DNA from: Shewanella dokdonensis
Lineage (GTDB): Bacteria > Pseudomonadota > Gammaproteobacteria > Enterobacterales > Shewanellaceae
Reading direction: 5' to 3'
DNA length: 64,000 bases
Assembly (NCBI RefSeq): GCF_018394335.1
Contig: NZ_CP074572.1
Coordinates: 3,286,001 to 3,350,000 of the forward strand
Positions 37,077-45,776 of this stretch are shown one piece after another (the stretch's first letter is position 1; the number at the start of each line of letters is the position of its first letter). Under the pieces are notes generated by a model. It did no database searches, was not told the origin of the DNA, and saw only the letters and a list, made by a program, of their open reading frames with translations. Both the position numbers and the translations under genes were made by a program.

Positions 37077-38957
37077 TTATAACTGCTCATCGGGTACTAT
37101 CCGTAGCGGCAATAGGGGACTGTCGGTGGTGATGATCAGCGAATCGTCAACCCGTACACAGCTGCCACCATAACTACCGGCTACGGCAAAGGTACAAACC
37201 TGTACCCGATAACCCTCCACCTTCGGCAGTCGCCACAACTCCTGATAAATCTGTTGCTGGTGGGCAAACCGACCATCAGTCTGTCCCAGTTGCTGCTCAT
37301 GTTTGTCCACTAAACTGATGTTATCGCCACAGCGACCGGCAATGGGTTTTATCACATAGCCGTGCTGTTTAAGGGCGTCCGTCAGCTCAAAAGCACTGTC
37401 CAGCAGATAACGATGTTGTGGAAACAAACTCCATAATATGGGCAGAATCGCTTTGTTGCTGGGGATCAGTGTCCAAAGTGGTTCAAATACCTGGACCGTG
37501 GGGCGTAGCAGCACATCCACTAAGCGCACCGGCGTATTGGGTGACCCCGTACGGATAGGCGGGGCGCGATCATCGTCTTCACATTCGGCACGGATCTGCT
37601 CCAGCGCAGTTTCCCATGCCCAGGTTTTCCAGACACAGTTGATGGCTTCACCGTCTTCATCGACAACTTCGCCAGCATCGTTCCAGTGCAGACGTTGCAG
37701 TCCGCGGACTATTTTGCTGTTGATCCCGGCCTCGGTCATGGCCCGTTGCATGAACAGTGCGTGATAATTTTCCTCTTTATCGTCATCCTGCAAAATATGC
37801 ACAGTGCCACAGGCATCACAGTGACGCCAGGCTTCCACTAAGGCCGGCAAAAGGTCGGCTGCGGCATCGGTGCCATCCACATCACCTGCCTGTTTGGCCC
37901 ATAATCTTTGGATGAGCCCGGCTTCAGTATGGCAGGAGGCTGAGTCAGCATTGTATTCGTAGACCTTGAGCCCCTTGTGGGTAATGCAGAAGTCGAAACG
38001 GCCGTTGATCATCTGGTGCCGGCGGGTTTGCCAAGAGCGTTTTAAGCGGGGCCACAACACCTTGGGAATATTGAAGTTTGCCAAGAGATCATCGTTTCGT
38101 AATACCTGCTCTGTGGCATGCAGATACATCAGGTGCAACTCATTCGTGGCGCGAATAAGTTCCCGCTCAGCGGTTTCTGACATGCGGAAATAACGATATT
38201 GTTCGCTCACTTTGTCAGTAAGAAAATGCCCACCCATGGCATGCACAAATGCCAATTGCAGCGGATCGCTTTCATCTAACCAGGGGCCTTTGAACTGGCC
38301 TTTGTCGGTGACGTTACGGCTATTTAAGTCGAACAGTTGCGGATCGGTCCAGTGCGCTGATTCAGCGTAAGTCGTGTCATCGGTCTGGATCATCCAGCCA
38401 AGGATCTTGGTGTCACAGAAACCTTCGATGATGCGATAGCCACCATCAGCCGACTGTTCGAGTTGTAATTCTCGGCACCATTGCTGCCCGGCCGGCAGTT
38501 TGCAATGTTCCAGATTCTGCTCTGCAATACGTACCTTGCCCGCTAGCACTTCGGTAATCACCGCCACATGACCGGTTACATCAAATTCGCCACCCGCCGC
38601 CCATATAAGCAGGGCACCTGCTTCCGGTATTTTCTGGCTACCATTGGTAAATGCCTGTAGTGGTAACAGGGCGTCGTCCTCAACCCGGCGCAGGTGTCTG
38701 AGTGCAAAAATGTCGTAGGCCATCGGCACATCGGTAAATACCAACCCGCGGTTGAGATATAGCCAGCGCCGGGCAAACTCTACGCATTGCCATTTATGCC
38801 CCATGTATTCGTTACCTATGTAACTTCGGTAGGCCGCATGATCGCGAAACTGCACCGGATCGGCGCTGTGATAATCGCTGGAGTAGATGGCTACCCCACC
38901 TGGGGCATGTCCGAGCACTGTTCCAAACGGTTCAGCCGGAAACTGTAACTTATGCAA
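37077..38957 (-). CDS. gss: Bifunctional glutathionylspermidine synthetase/amidase
   Basis: Makes glutathionylspermidine from glutathione, spermidine and ATP, and hydrolyses it again. The 626-residue protein has an N-terminal CHAP amidase domain with the catalytic Cys58 (HKWQCVEFARRW) and His130 (VTGHVAVITEV), matching E. coli Cys59 and His131, and a C-terminal ATP-grasp-like synthetase with DFCITHKGLKVYEYNADSASC and VIKPIAGRCGDNISLV. Length and both active regions are intact. The start is TTG with AAAGGA eight bases upstream. It ends next to yqhA and begins beside the flagellar cluster; no link with motility is apparent. Confidence 0.93.
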   Translation of the reverse strand: MHKLQFPAEPFGTVLGHAPGGVAIYSSDYHSADPVQFRDHAAYRSYIGNEYMGHKWQCVEFARRWLYLNRGLVFTDVPMAYDIFALRHLRRVEDDALLPLQAFTNGSQKIPEAGALLIWAAGGEFDVTGHVAVITEVLAGKVRIAEQNLEHCKLPAGQQWCRELQLEQSADGGYRIIEGFCDTKILGWMIQTDDTTYAESAHWTDPQLFDLNSRNVTDKGQFKGPWLDESDPLQLAFVHAMGGHFLTDKVSEQYRYFRMSETAERELIRATNELHLMYLHATEQVLRNDDLLANFNIPKVLWPRLKRSWQTRRHQMINGRFDFCITHKGLKVYEYNADSASCHTEAGLIQRLWAKQAGDVDGTDAAADLLPALVEAWRHCDACGTVHILQDDDKEENYHALFMQRAMTEAGINSKIVRGLQRLHWNDAGEVVDEDGEAINCVWKTWAWETALEQIRAECEDDDRAPPIRTGSPNTPVRLVDVLLRPTVQVFEPLWTLIPSNKAILPILWSLFPQHRYLLDSAFELTDALKQHGYVIKPIAGRCGDNISLVDKHEQQLGQTDGRFAHQQQIYQELWRLPKVEGYRVQVCTFAVAGSYGGSCVRVDDSLIITTDSPLLPLRIVPDEQL

Positions 38958-39048
38958 ACCGGTATTCCTTTGACCTAATTGTCTGATGGCAGCAGCATAG
39001 CGCTGTTACAAAAGCGGGGAAATAGTCGCGGGTAAATGTTTGTGGCGC

Positions 39049-39065
39049 TGACGGTAAAACCGTCA
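39049..39065 (-). terminator. Hairpin overlapping the flgN stop codon
   Basis: TGACGGT (39049-39055) and ACCGTCA (39059-39065) form a seven-base-pair stem around AAA. No T run follows on the minus strand, so it is a weak candidate for the end of flgA-flgM-flgN. Confidence 0.35.
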
Positions 39066-39493
39066 GGCGCGAAAATCAGGGTAGGCTTGTTGATCTTGTA
39101 ACCCAAAGAAACGGGTCATAAAGCGGCGCTGGGTCGCTAGCAGTTTACCTGCACGCTCATTCATCATGTTGCAGGTCTGGGTCTTCAGATTCAGTTCTTG
39201 CATCAACTCCCCCACTTTTTCGCGGGTGGGGAAGGCAACTTTTCCTGGAGTAACTTTAACCCCTCGTGGTTGGCGGGGAGCCCCAGTTGTTGCAGAAACT
39301 GCTCTCGTTCAAGGTTCGACTGGCGCAAATTCTGCAGCAGCTCGATGATCTGATTATTGAGCCAGCTCAGTTCGGTTGCTCGGCGATTACTGAGCAATTC
39401 GTACTGATTATCAAGATGGCCGATAAGCTGATTTAGCTGCGCCACATCTTGCTTCATGCTTTCAAAGAATGTTTTGAGATTGTTGATACTCAT
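39063..39493 (-). pseudogene. flgN: FlgN-type flagellar chaperone (frame broken once)
   Basis: Export chaperone for hook-associated proteins FlgK and FlgL. The first frame (MSINNLKTFFESMKQDVAQL through NREQFLQQLGLPANHEG-like helix) is strongly helical, and the second continues REKVGELMQELNLKTQTCNMMNERAGKLLATQRRF. One more G in the plus-strand run 39228-39231 joins them into about 143 residues, the usual FlgN size. The start overlaps the flgM stop by four bases (ATGA). Assignment rests on place, length and helical pattern as much as on sequence. Confidence 0.75.
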
Positions 39494-39780
39494 AAACGAT
39501 GCATATCCATGATGGCATTAACCAATGCTTCTTCGTCCAGCGGCAGTTGGCCTTTTTCAATCGCACTGCGCATTGCCATCACCTTGTCCATATCGACTTC
39601 GTCCTGTTCAGACAAACCGGCATAAACATCACCCGCCGAACGGCTAAGAGCGCTTAACTGTGCGTTATTTACCTCGGTTTTGGCCGTATCACCGCTTCCC
39701 GGCAGTGGTTGTTTACCTGTGCTAGGGGTGTCTGCTTTCAGGTTGTCCAGTGGGATAATCCCCTGATTGCTAATTTTCAT
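39490..39780 (-). CDS. flgM: Anti-sigma-28 factor FlgM
   Basis: Binds FliA (sigma-28) and is exported when the hook is complete, releasing flagellin transcription. The 96-residue product is typical in length, with a disordered N-terminal half (MKISNQGIIPLDNLKADTP) and the sigma-binding C-terminal helices (DEVDMDKVMAMRSAIEKGQLPLDEEALVNAIMD). ATG at 39780 follows AGGAG by about nine bases; an upstream in-frame start would add 14 residues without support. It lies between flgA and flgN. Its likely partner fliA is 16 kb away in the same cluster. Confidence 0.85.
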   Translation of the reverse strand: MKISNQGIIPLDNLKADTPSTGKQPLPGSGDTAKTEVNNAQLSALSRSAGDVYAGLSEQDEVDMDKVMAMRSAIEKGQLPLDEEALVNAIMDMHRL

Positions 39781-39840
39781 ACGGTTAATCTCCTGTGGGT
39801 CTATAAGAAGCCAGGCGACCATTGGAATGAAAAACTTAAA

Positions 39841-40599
39841 TTATTTTGTAGTAAAGTCAATTTTTACTAAACCCTGCTGCTGTGCCACCCCCTGTAGCAC
39901 TTTCCCGGAACTGTTGTTCTGTACTTTTATGCGCTCACCTTGGCGGGCATCCTCCAGCGCTGTGCCCTGGGTGACGGCCGAAAAAGTATTGATGGTGATA
40001 CGTAGGGTTACCAGGTCGCCACGACTGATAATATAGGGATTTTCCAGCAAAAATGGCGATATCACATCCCCACGGTTCAGGCGGCGTCGGGTGACTTTAC
40101 CGATGGCATCATTCACATGAAACAGCGGCGTTCGGTTTAAGCTTCCCAGCTCCTGAGTGCGTAAAGTTAATATTGATTTATTCAGTTTGGTGTCACGTCC
40201 TACCGCTTTGGCGGCAACCACTACTTTTGTCCAGAACTTAACTTCAGCCGTGGCTCTGCCAGTCCAGGTCACAGGCGCTAGACATTCTATCCGATAACTC
40301 AGTCGTCCCAATGGCGGCTCAGTGGGTTGTGGGCGCTCAAAACGCCAACGGGTGCAGGGTTGCTGTTCGGCATTCCCAGCAAAATGCAGTTCAATCTGTT
40401 GTTTCTGGCCGCTAACACCCAGTTGTTTAGCGTATTGCGCGAGTTCTTTTGCTACTTGTTGCTGTAGTGCGGCGGCTAGTGTACTAGCGGCTTGAGTTGG
40501 CAGGGCCAGTAACAGAGGAAATAGGAGCCAGAGTCGCTTCCGCAGCGGAAAAAACACTTCCCTCTGCTGCGTAATTTTTTCAAAAATTAATTTTATCAT
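39841..40599 (-). CDS. flgA: Flagellar P-ring assembly chaperone FlgA
   Basis: Periplasmic protein needed to assemble the FlgI P ring. The 252-residue precursor has a basic N terminus and hydrophobic signal (LWLLFPLLLALPTQAAS), then the SAF-type domain region: GRDTKLNKSILTL, RRLNRGDVISPFLLENP, VTLRITINTFSAVTQGTALEDARQGERIKVQNNSSGKVLQGV. That C-terminal segment is the best conserved part of FlgA. The start at 40599 lacks a clear ribosome-binding site. It is divergent from flgB; a sigma-54-like site lies in the gap. Confidence 0.88.
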   Translation of the reverse strand: MIKLIFEKITQQREVFFPLRKRLWLLFPLLLALPTQAASTLAAALQQQVAKELAQYAKQLGVSGQKQQIELHFAGNAEQQPCTRWRFERPQPTEPPLGRLSYRIECLAPVTWTGRATAEVKFWTKVVVAAKAVGRDTKLNKSILTLRTQELGSLNRTPLFHVNDAIGKVTRRRLNRGDVISPFLLENPYIISRGDLVTLRITINTFSAVTQGTALEDARQGERIKVQNNSSGKVLQGVAQQQGLVKIDFTTK

Positions 40600-40623
40600 A
40601 TTGATATTTAAAGAACTTTATTT

Positions 40624-40640
40624 ATGGCACAAAGTTTGTC
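40624..40640 (+). promoter_or_regulatory. Candidate sigma-54 promoter for flgBCDEFGHIJKL
   Basis: TGGCAC-N5-TTGT: GG at 40626-40627 and G at 40638 with ten bases between. It matches the -24/-12 consensus except T for C at the last position. Lateral flagellar hook operons are sigma-54/LafK dependent in Vibrio, which fits. Confidence 0.5.
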
Positions 40641-40649
40641 TTATAAAGG

Positions 40650-40664
40650 GCAAGATCCATACCT
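40650..40664 (-). promoter_or_regulatory. Candidate sigma-54 promoter for flgA-flgM-flgN
   Basis: On the minus strand GG (40663-40662), ten bases, then GC (40651-40650) within a TTGC element. The -24 half is poor outside the GG. Confidence 0.35.
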
Positions 40665-40681
40665 GAACAGGCTTCAACACA

Positions 40682-41053
40682 GTGGGACCATTTGATAAAG
40701 CATTCGGTGTGCACCCCTACTCAATGCAACTGCGTTTAGAGCGGGCTGAAATTATTGCGGGCAACCTCGCCAATGTCGATACCCCAGGGTTTAAAGCTAG
40801 GGATATTGATTACAACAGTGTGATGCAGGATGTGCAACAGCAGGTACAACTCACATCGGGCAGCCACGTGGATATGACCACTGAACACCCGCTGATGTAT
40901 CGCATCCCTTATCAGCCGTCAGCGGATGGCAACAGTGTTGAGCTGAATGTTGAACAGGCGAATTTTGCCAAGAACACCATGGATTTTCAGACCAGCATGA
41001 CCTTCCTCAACATGAAGATTAACGGGCTGTACAGCGCCATTAAAGGGAAATAG
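40682..41053 (+). CDS. flgB: Flagellar basal-body rod protein FlgB
   Basis: Proximal rod subunit. The 123-residue product begins with FDKAFGVHPYSMQLRLERAEIIAGNLANVDTPGFKARDIDY, the rod-protein N-terminal signature, and ends with NFAKNTMDFQTSMTFLNMKINGLYSAIKGK. Length is slightly short but within the family. GTG at 40682 is the only start after an in-frame stop at 40664; its ribosome-binding site is weak. First gene of the rod-hook operon, three bases before flgC. Confidence 0.93.
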   Translation: MGPFDKAFGVHPYSMQLRLERAEIIAGNLANVDTPGFKARDIDYNSVMQDVQQQVQLTSGSHVDMTTEHPLMYRIPYQPSADGNSVELNVEQANFAKNTMDFQTSMTFLNMKINGLYSAIKGK

Positions 41054-41055
41054 TA

Positions 41056-41478
41056 ATGTCTTTTAACAATATCTATGACATCAGTGGCAGTGCGATGAAT
41101 GCGCAGGTGATGCGCCTGGATACCATAGCGTCCAACTTGGCAAACGCCGACACCGCCGCGCCCAGCGCCGATACTGCTTATCATGCGCTCAAACCGGTGT
41201 TTTCAGCACTGTACCAGGCCGGAAATGGTGAGGACAGCAGCAATGTGGCGGCTAGTGTCCGCATGTTGGGGGTGGTTTCGTCTGATCGCCCCGCCGAACA
41301 GCGTTATGAACCGAACAATCCTTTGGCAAATCAAGATGGCTATGTTTTTTACTCCAATGTGAATTCTTTGGAGGAGATGGCCGACATGATGTCAGCTTCC
41401 CGTAGTTACCAGACCTCGGTCGAAGTGATGGGAAAGGTGACCAGTATGCAGCAAAGCATTTTAAAACTCGGTCAGTGA
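41056..41478 (+). CDS. flgC: Flagellar basal-body rod protein FlgC
   Basis: Proximal rod subunit that stacks with FlgB, FlgF and FlgG. The 140-residue protein has the conserved N terminus (YDISGSAMNAQVMRLDTIASNLANADT), the central PNNPLANQDGYVFYSNVNSLEEMADMMSASRSYQTSVEVM and a helical C terminus. No insertion or loss is seen. It sits two bases after flgB and 12 before flgD in a tight operon. Confidence 0.95.
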   Translation: MSFNNIYDISGSAMNAQVMRLDTIASNLANADTAAPSADTAYHALKPVFSALYQAGNGEDSSNVAASVRMLGVVSSDRPAEQRYEPNNPLANQDGYVFYSNVNSLEEMADMMSASRSYQTSVEVMGKVTSMQQSILKLGQ

Positions 41479-41490
41479 TGAGGAACCGCA

Positions 41491-42153
41491 ATGAGTGTTG
41501 ATAGCGTAAATTCCGCAGCATCGACTGCCAATAGCAGCAGTAGTAATCCGGTGATTGCGAGCAATGGTGAAGATCTTTCCAACATGTTTCTTAACCTGTT
41601 GGTGGCACAGATAAGTCATCAGAATCCGTTAAATCCACAGGATGGTACTCAGTTTGTTAGCCAGTTGGCCCAGTTCAGTAGCTTAGAGTCGCTGCAAAGC
41701 ATTAAGCAAAACACCGCGGCTAATCAGACTTCACTGAATACATTGCAGGTGCTGGAAGCCACCAAATTGGTTGGGACGGATGTCAATGTGCAGAGCAGTT
41801 CTCAAGTGCTGGAACAGCCTGGGAATATTAAAGGACAGGTGAATCTGCCAACGGCGGTGGACTCTGTTACCGCCCAGCTCTATAACGCCGATGGCGAACT
41901 TATTGAGCAGCAGCAATTGCCCTACAGTGGGCAGGGAACCCTGGATTTCCAATTTGATGATCAAGATGCGGGTGTGTACACCGTCAAGGTTTATGCCAAG
42001 TCCAATGGCCTTACCGCTAACCTGCAACCTTGGCTAAGTGGCCAGGTCGAGCGGGTATCCGTGGGGCAATCTGCGGATGATATTTTGTTGCAGGTAAATG
42101 GCTTAGGTAATTTTAATCTGTCTGATATCAATCAGTTAGTCACTCAGAGTTAA
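41491..42153 (+). CDS. flgD: Flagellar hook cap / assembly protein FlgD
   Basis: Scaffold that caps the growing hook and is later replaced by FlgK. The 220-residue protein has the N-terminal cap region MFLNLLVAQISHQNPLNPQDGTQFVSQLAQFSSLESL and a C-terminal FlgD-Ig/tudor part (VDSVTAQLYNADGELIEQQQLPYSGQGTLDFQFDDQDAGVYTVKVYA). Everything expected is present. GAGGAA precedes the ATG. flgE follows after 18 bases. Confidence 0.95.
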   Translation: MSVDSVNSAASTANSSSSNPVIASNGEDLSNMFLNLLVAQISHQNPLNPQDGTQFVSQLAQFSSLESLQSIKQNTAANQTSLNTLQVLEATKLVGTDVNVQSSSQVLEQPGNIKGQVNLPTAVDSVTAQLYNADGELIEQQQLPYSGQGTLDFQFDDQDAGVYTVKVYAKSNGLTANLQPWLSGQVERVSVGQSADDILLQVNGLGNFNLSDINQLVTQS

Positions 42154-42171
42154 CCATTAAGGAAGCGAGTT

Positions 42172-43533
42172 ATGTCGATGTTTCAAATTGGCCTGAGTGG
42201 CCTGAAAAGCACTCAGACCGCGCTGGAAGTTACCAGTAACAATATTTCCAACTCGTCAACGTCAGGCTTTAAGACGGGGAGCACCGAGTTTGCCGCGGTA
42301 TATAACGGCGGTCAGCGTGGTGGGGTAAAAGTCGCGGATATCAAAGAAGATTTTACCAAGCCGGGTGATTTGGTCAGAACCGATAAAGATCTGGATATGG
42401 CCATTACCGGAAAAGGCTTCTTCGTTATTGCGGCGAACGGCCGTGAGGCCTACACCCAAGCGGGGCAGTTCGGTCTAAATGATCAGCTCTACATCACCAA
42501 TAGCAATGGTGCCAAACTGCAAGGCTATGGTGTGGACGATGCCGCTGAACCAAACATTGTGCCTGGGGTTCTCACCGATCTTAAGATTGAAGGCAGCAAT
42601 ATTCCGGCACAATCATCTGATTTGCTGAATTTTTCTGGTAATTTCAGCTCCGCCAGTGATGTTATTCCTTACCCAGCGGCGCCAGACAGCTTTGACCCCA
42701 CCAATGGCTCTGCTTATAACTTTTCACAGTCTACTGAACTGTACGACTCGCTCGGTAACAGCCACGTACTGACTCAGTATTACAACCATACCGGTGCTAA
42801 CCAATGGCAGACCATGTACTTTGTGGATGGTCAACCATTAACCGCGGCGCAACTGGGGTTACCTGGCAGTGCAACTGTTGGCTCTCAAGATGTGAGCGTG
42901 GATGGGGCTAATGTTTCGGCAGGTGTGGTGACCATGACATTTGATACCGATGGTCAGATGTTGCCACTCGATGGCACTTTTACTCCCGGCGCAGTTGCCG
43001 ACAGTAATAGCACCGACCCTTACAATATGCGGCGCGTGCAACTGACGTTTAGTCCGCTGGATGCCGATGGTAATCCTAACGGTGCCGGGGATGTCAGCCT
43101 GACTATCGACATGAAACAAAGCACCCAGTTTGGTAGTGGTTTTGCCATGTACACCAATGATGCCAACGGTTATACCTCAGGTGAATTCAACGGTGTAACA
43201 GTGGATGATGATGGCAAGCTGTACGCCACTTTCACCAATGGCGAATCTAAATTGCAAGGGCAATTGGTACTGGCTACTTTCGCTAACGTGGACGGCTTGG
43301 AACAAGGTGACAATACCGTGTGGTATGGCACTTCTGAGTCTGGTAGCCCGCTGTATACCACGGCTGATAACGGAACGGTTGGACAACTGCTGTCTGGGCA
43401 GTACATGGCGTCAAACGTCAATATCAGCGATCAATTGGTCGACTTGATCTCGTTCCAACAAAACTATCAGGCCAACGCGAAAACCATCAGCACTGCGAGC
43501 GACATGATGCAGGTGCTGTTTAATGCGGTCTAG
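42172..43533 (+). CDS. flgE: Flagellar hook protein FlgE
   Basis: Subunit of the universal-joint hook. The 453-residue protein carries the axial N terminus MSMFQIGLSGLKSTQTALEVTSNNISNSSTSGFKTGSTEF, the central hook domain, and the C-terminal QLVDLISFQQNYQANAKTISTASDMMQVLFNAV. The length lies at the longer end, as for hooks with an extra outer domain. AAGGAAGCG precedes the start. It sits between flgD and flgF. Confidence 0.96.
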   Translation: MSMFQIGLSGLKSTQTALEVTSNNISNSSTSGFKTGSTEFAAVYNGGQRGGVKVADIKEDFTKPGDLVRTDKDLDMAITGKGFFVIAANGREAYTQAGQFGLNDQLYITNSNGAKLQGYGVDDAAEPNIVPGVLTDLKIEGSNIPAQSSDLLNFSGNFSSASDVIPYPAAPDSFDPTNGSAYNFSQSTELYDSLGNSHVLTQYYNHTGANQWQTMYFVDGQPLTAAQLGLPGSATVGSQDVSVDGANVSAGVVTMTFDTDGQMLPLDGTFTPGAVADSNSTDPYNMRRVQLTFSPLDADGNPNGAGDVSLTIDMKQSTQFGSGFAMYTNDANGYTSGEFNGVTVDDDGKLYATFTNGESKLQGQLVLATFANVDGLEQGDNTVWYGTSESGSPLYTTADNGTVGQLLSGQYMASNVNISDQLVDLISFQQNYQANAKTISTASDMMQVLFNAV

Positions 43534-43548
43534 AGGAGTTCACCCTAG

Positions 43549-44283
43549 ATGGAACGCTTGATCTATACCGCCGTTTCTGGGGCGGAACTGAATAACAAAG
43601 CCTTGCAGGTGGTGGCAAACAACCTAGCGAATGTCAACACTGCTGGCTTCCGGGCCGACCTGGAACAGGCGCAGTCGATGATGGTGGGCGGCGATGGTTT
43701 TCGTACTCGTTATCAGGCACAACTGACGCCAGTGGTGACCAGCTTGGCTCAAGGGCCGGTGATGGACACTGGGCGTAAGCTGGATGTGGCCTTGAGTGAG
43801 TCCGGTTATCTGGCCGTGCAGGATGCCGGTGGTAATGAAGCCTATACCCGCGCGGGTAATCTGCAGGTGGATGGTGACGGCTTTTTGCGGGTAAATGGCC
43901 TGCAGGTGTTGGGGGAGGGTGGTGGCCCCATCCAGTTACCGCAATTTGGCGATATTGATATCAGCCCCGATGGCACCATCAACCTCACTCCCGTTGGCGG
44001 TGGTTTGATTGCTCAAGAGGCGCAGATCAAGCTGGTCAGCGCTAATGGCAATCTGGTGAAAGGCAGCGATGGATTGCTGCGCGACAGCAATGGCCAGCAA
44101 CTCAATCGGGATGAGGCCGTGACCTTGGTGAGCGGCAAACTGGAAGGTTCTAACGTCAATGCGGTGGAACAGATGGTCAAAACCATGAACATCAGCCGCC
44201 AGTTTGAGATGAATGTCAAAATGATGAAGGTTGCTGAAGAGCTGTCTAGCTCTGGTGATCGATTAATTCGTGGCGAAGCATAA
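43549..44283 (+). CDS. flgF: Flagellar proximal rod protein FlgF
   Basis: Rod subunit. The 244-residue protein begins MERLIYTAVSGAELNNKALQVVANNLANVNTAGFRADLEQAQSM and ends NAVEQMVKTMNISRQFEMNVKMMKVAEELSSSGDRLI, the paired axial helices of FlgF. It differs from FlgG in starting with MERLIYTAVSGA rather than a LWVSKTGL segment. Start 15 bases after flgE; GGAG upstream. Intact. Confidence 0.94.
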   Translation: MERLIYTAVSGAELNNKALQVVANNLANVNTAGFRADLEQAQSMMVGGDGFRTRYQAQLTPVVTSLAQGPVMDTGRKLDVALSESGYLAVQDAGGNEAYTRAGNLQVDGDGFLRVNGLQVLGEGGGPIQLPQFGDIDISPDGTINLTPVGGGLIAQEAQIKLVSANGNLVKGSDGLLRDSNGQQLNRDEAVTLVSGKLEGSNVNAVEQMVKTMNISRQFEMNVKMMKVAEELSSSGDRLIRGEA

Positions 44284-44309
44284 GCGATAGCAAAAGGAGT
44301 TTTACCGCA

Positions 44310-45093
44310 TGAACTCAGCACTGTGGGTCAGCAAAACGGGTCTGGAAGCTCAAGATCTGCGTATGACCACTATTTCCAACAACTTGGCAAACGTCAGTAC
44401 TGTTGGCTTTAAAAAGACCGGGCGATGTTTCAGGATCTGTTTTATCAGGTGCAGCGTCAGCCGGGAACCCAGGCCGATGCGCTGAATGAAATTCCGGCCG
44501 GATTGCAGTTGGGAACCGGTGTCCGCGTGAATGGGACACAGAAACAGTTTACCGAAGGCCCCTCTGAAACCACTGATAATCCACTGGATATCGCTATCAC
44601 TGGACAAGGTTTTTTCCAGATAGACAGCCCGGACGGCGAAACCCTGTATACCCGTAATGGCCAGTTCCAGTTGAACTCGGATTCCGTGATGGTGAACAGT
44701 GACGGTTTGCCACTGTCACAGAACATTACCGTGCCAGCAAATACCACTAAGGTAACCATAGGTAAAGATGGCACTGTGACCGCCGTGGTAGCTGGTGACA
44801 ATCAACCTCAAGAACTTGGGCAAATCCTTACCGTAAACTTTGTTAATCCAGCCGGCTTGGAAGCGCTGGGTGGCAATCTGTACCGCGCTACTGCGGCCTC
44901 TGGTGAAGCGACCGAAGGGGTGCCTGGCGAAGATGCTTTGGGGCAACTACAGCAATATACGGTAGAAGGTTCCAACGTTAAGGTGGTGGATGAAATGGTC
45001 GATATGATCGCCGTGCAACGGGCCTATGAAATGAATGCCAAAGTGGTCTCTGCCGCCGATGAAATGCTGCGTTTTGTCAACCAGAGTATGTGA
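44310..45093 (+). pseudogene. flgG: Flagellar distal rod protein FlgG (frame broken once)
   Basis: Most abundant rod subunit. The first frame reads MNSALWVSKTGLEAQDLRMTTISNNLANVSTVGFKK and then leaves the rod pattern; the next frame reads MFQDLFYQVQRQPGTQADALNEIPAGLQLGTGVR through VEGSNVKVVDEMVDMIAVQRAYEMNAKVVSAADEML. Adding one A to the run 44411-44415 gives KKDRAMFQDLFYQV, the exact family pattern, and about 261 residues. AAAGGAG precedes the ATG. The stop overlaps the start of flgH. Confidence 0.93.
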
Positions 45094-45764
45094 TGCCTAT
45101 GCGTTTTTTACTTCTGTTTATCACGTTATTGCTGGGCGCTTGCAGTAGCACTCCGCCCGACAATGATCCGCAGAGCAATGCCGCCAATAACGATGATAAT
45201 GCGCGGGATAATGGACAACTGGTCAACCATCAGGAAGGCGGGTTATACAGTGACTATTACATGTTTACCCTGTTCTCTGATAAACGTGCCTATTCTGTTG
45301 GTGACATATTAACTGTGGTACTGGCTGAGCGCACCATGTCCAGCAAGAGTGCCGACTCTTCGTTAGGGAAAGACAGCAGTTGGGATGTGGGCGTGCCTTT
45401 AGTGGGAACGCTCAATACCAACGATATGGCGTTGCAGACCAACTCTTCCACCAGTTTTTCTGGGCAGAGCAGTGCCAATCAGCAGAATTCGCTGAGCGGC
45501 TATATCTCTGTGAGAGTAACGGAAGTCTTATCTAATGGAGCTCTGCGCATCAAAGGTCGCAAGCAGATCCGACTGAATCAAGGGGATGAATATCTGGAAC
45601 TCTCTGGGGTAGTACGCCCAGAGGATATTGATGTTACTAACCAGATATCATCACAGCGGATTGCCGAGGCCTCCATCAGTTATGAAGGCAGTGGCACGCT
45701 GGCAGATGCATCCGAACCGGGTTGGCTAACTAAGCTGTTTACCCGTTATCTCAATCCGTTTTAA
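45093..45764 (+). CDS. flgH: Flagellar L-ring lipoprotein FlgH
   Basis: Forms the outer-membrane bushing around the rod. The roughly 223-residue precursor has a lipoprotein signal with lipobox LLGAC, then SLFSDKRAYSVGDILTVVLAERT-like L-ring core, SFSGQSSANQQNSLSGYISVRVTEVLSNGALRIKGRKQIRLNQGDEYLELSGVVRPEDI, and a C-terminal GWLTKLFTRYLNPF. Starts at 45090, 45093 and 45099 are all possible; 45093 overlaps the flgG stop. Intact. Confidence 0.94.
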   Translation: MPMRFLLLFITLLLGACSSTPPDNDPQSNAANNDDNARDNGQLVNHQEGGLYSDYYMFTLFSDKRAYSVGDILTVVLAERTMSSKSADSSLGKDSSWDVGVPLVGTLNTNDMALQTNSSTSFSGQSSANQQNSLSGYISVRVTEVLSNGALRIKGRKQIRLNQGDEYLELSGVVRPEDIDVTNQISSQRIAEASISYEGSGTLADASEPGWLTKLFTRYLNPF

Positions 45765-45776
45765 GGCAAAGATGTC

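Noticed and set aside
44310..44500. Programmed frameshifting at A runs in flgG, lon-like or fliM genes
   Set aside because: The breaks use A, T, G and C runs of two to six bases without slippery heptamers or stimulators and are spread over unrelated genes.
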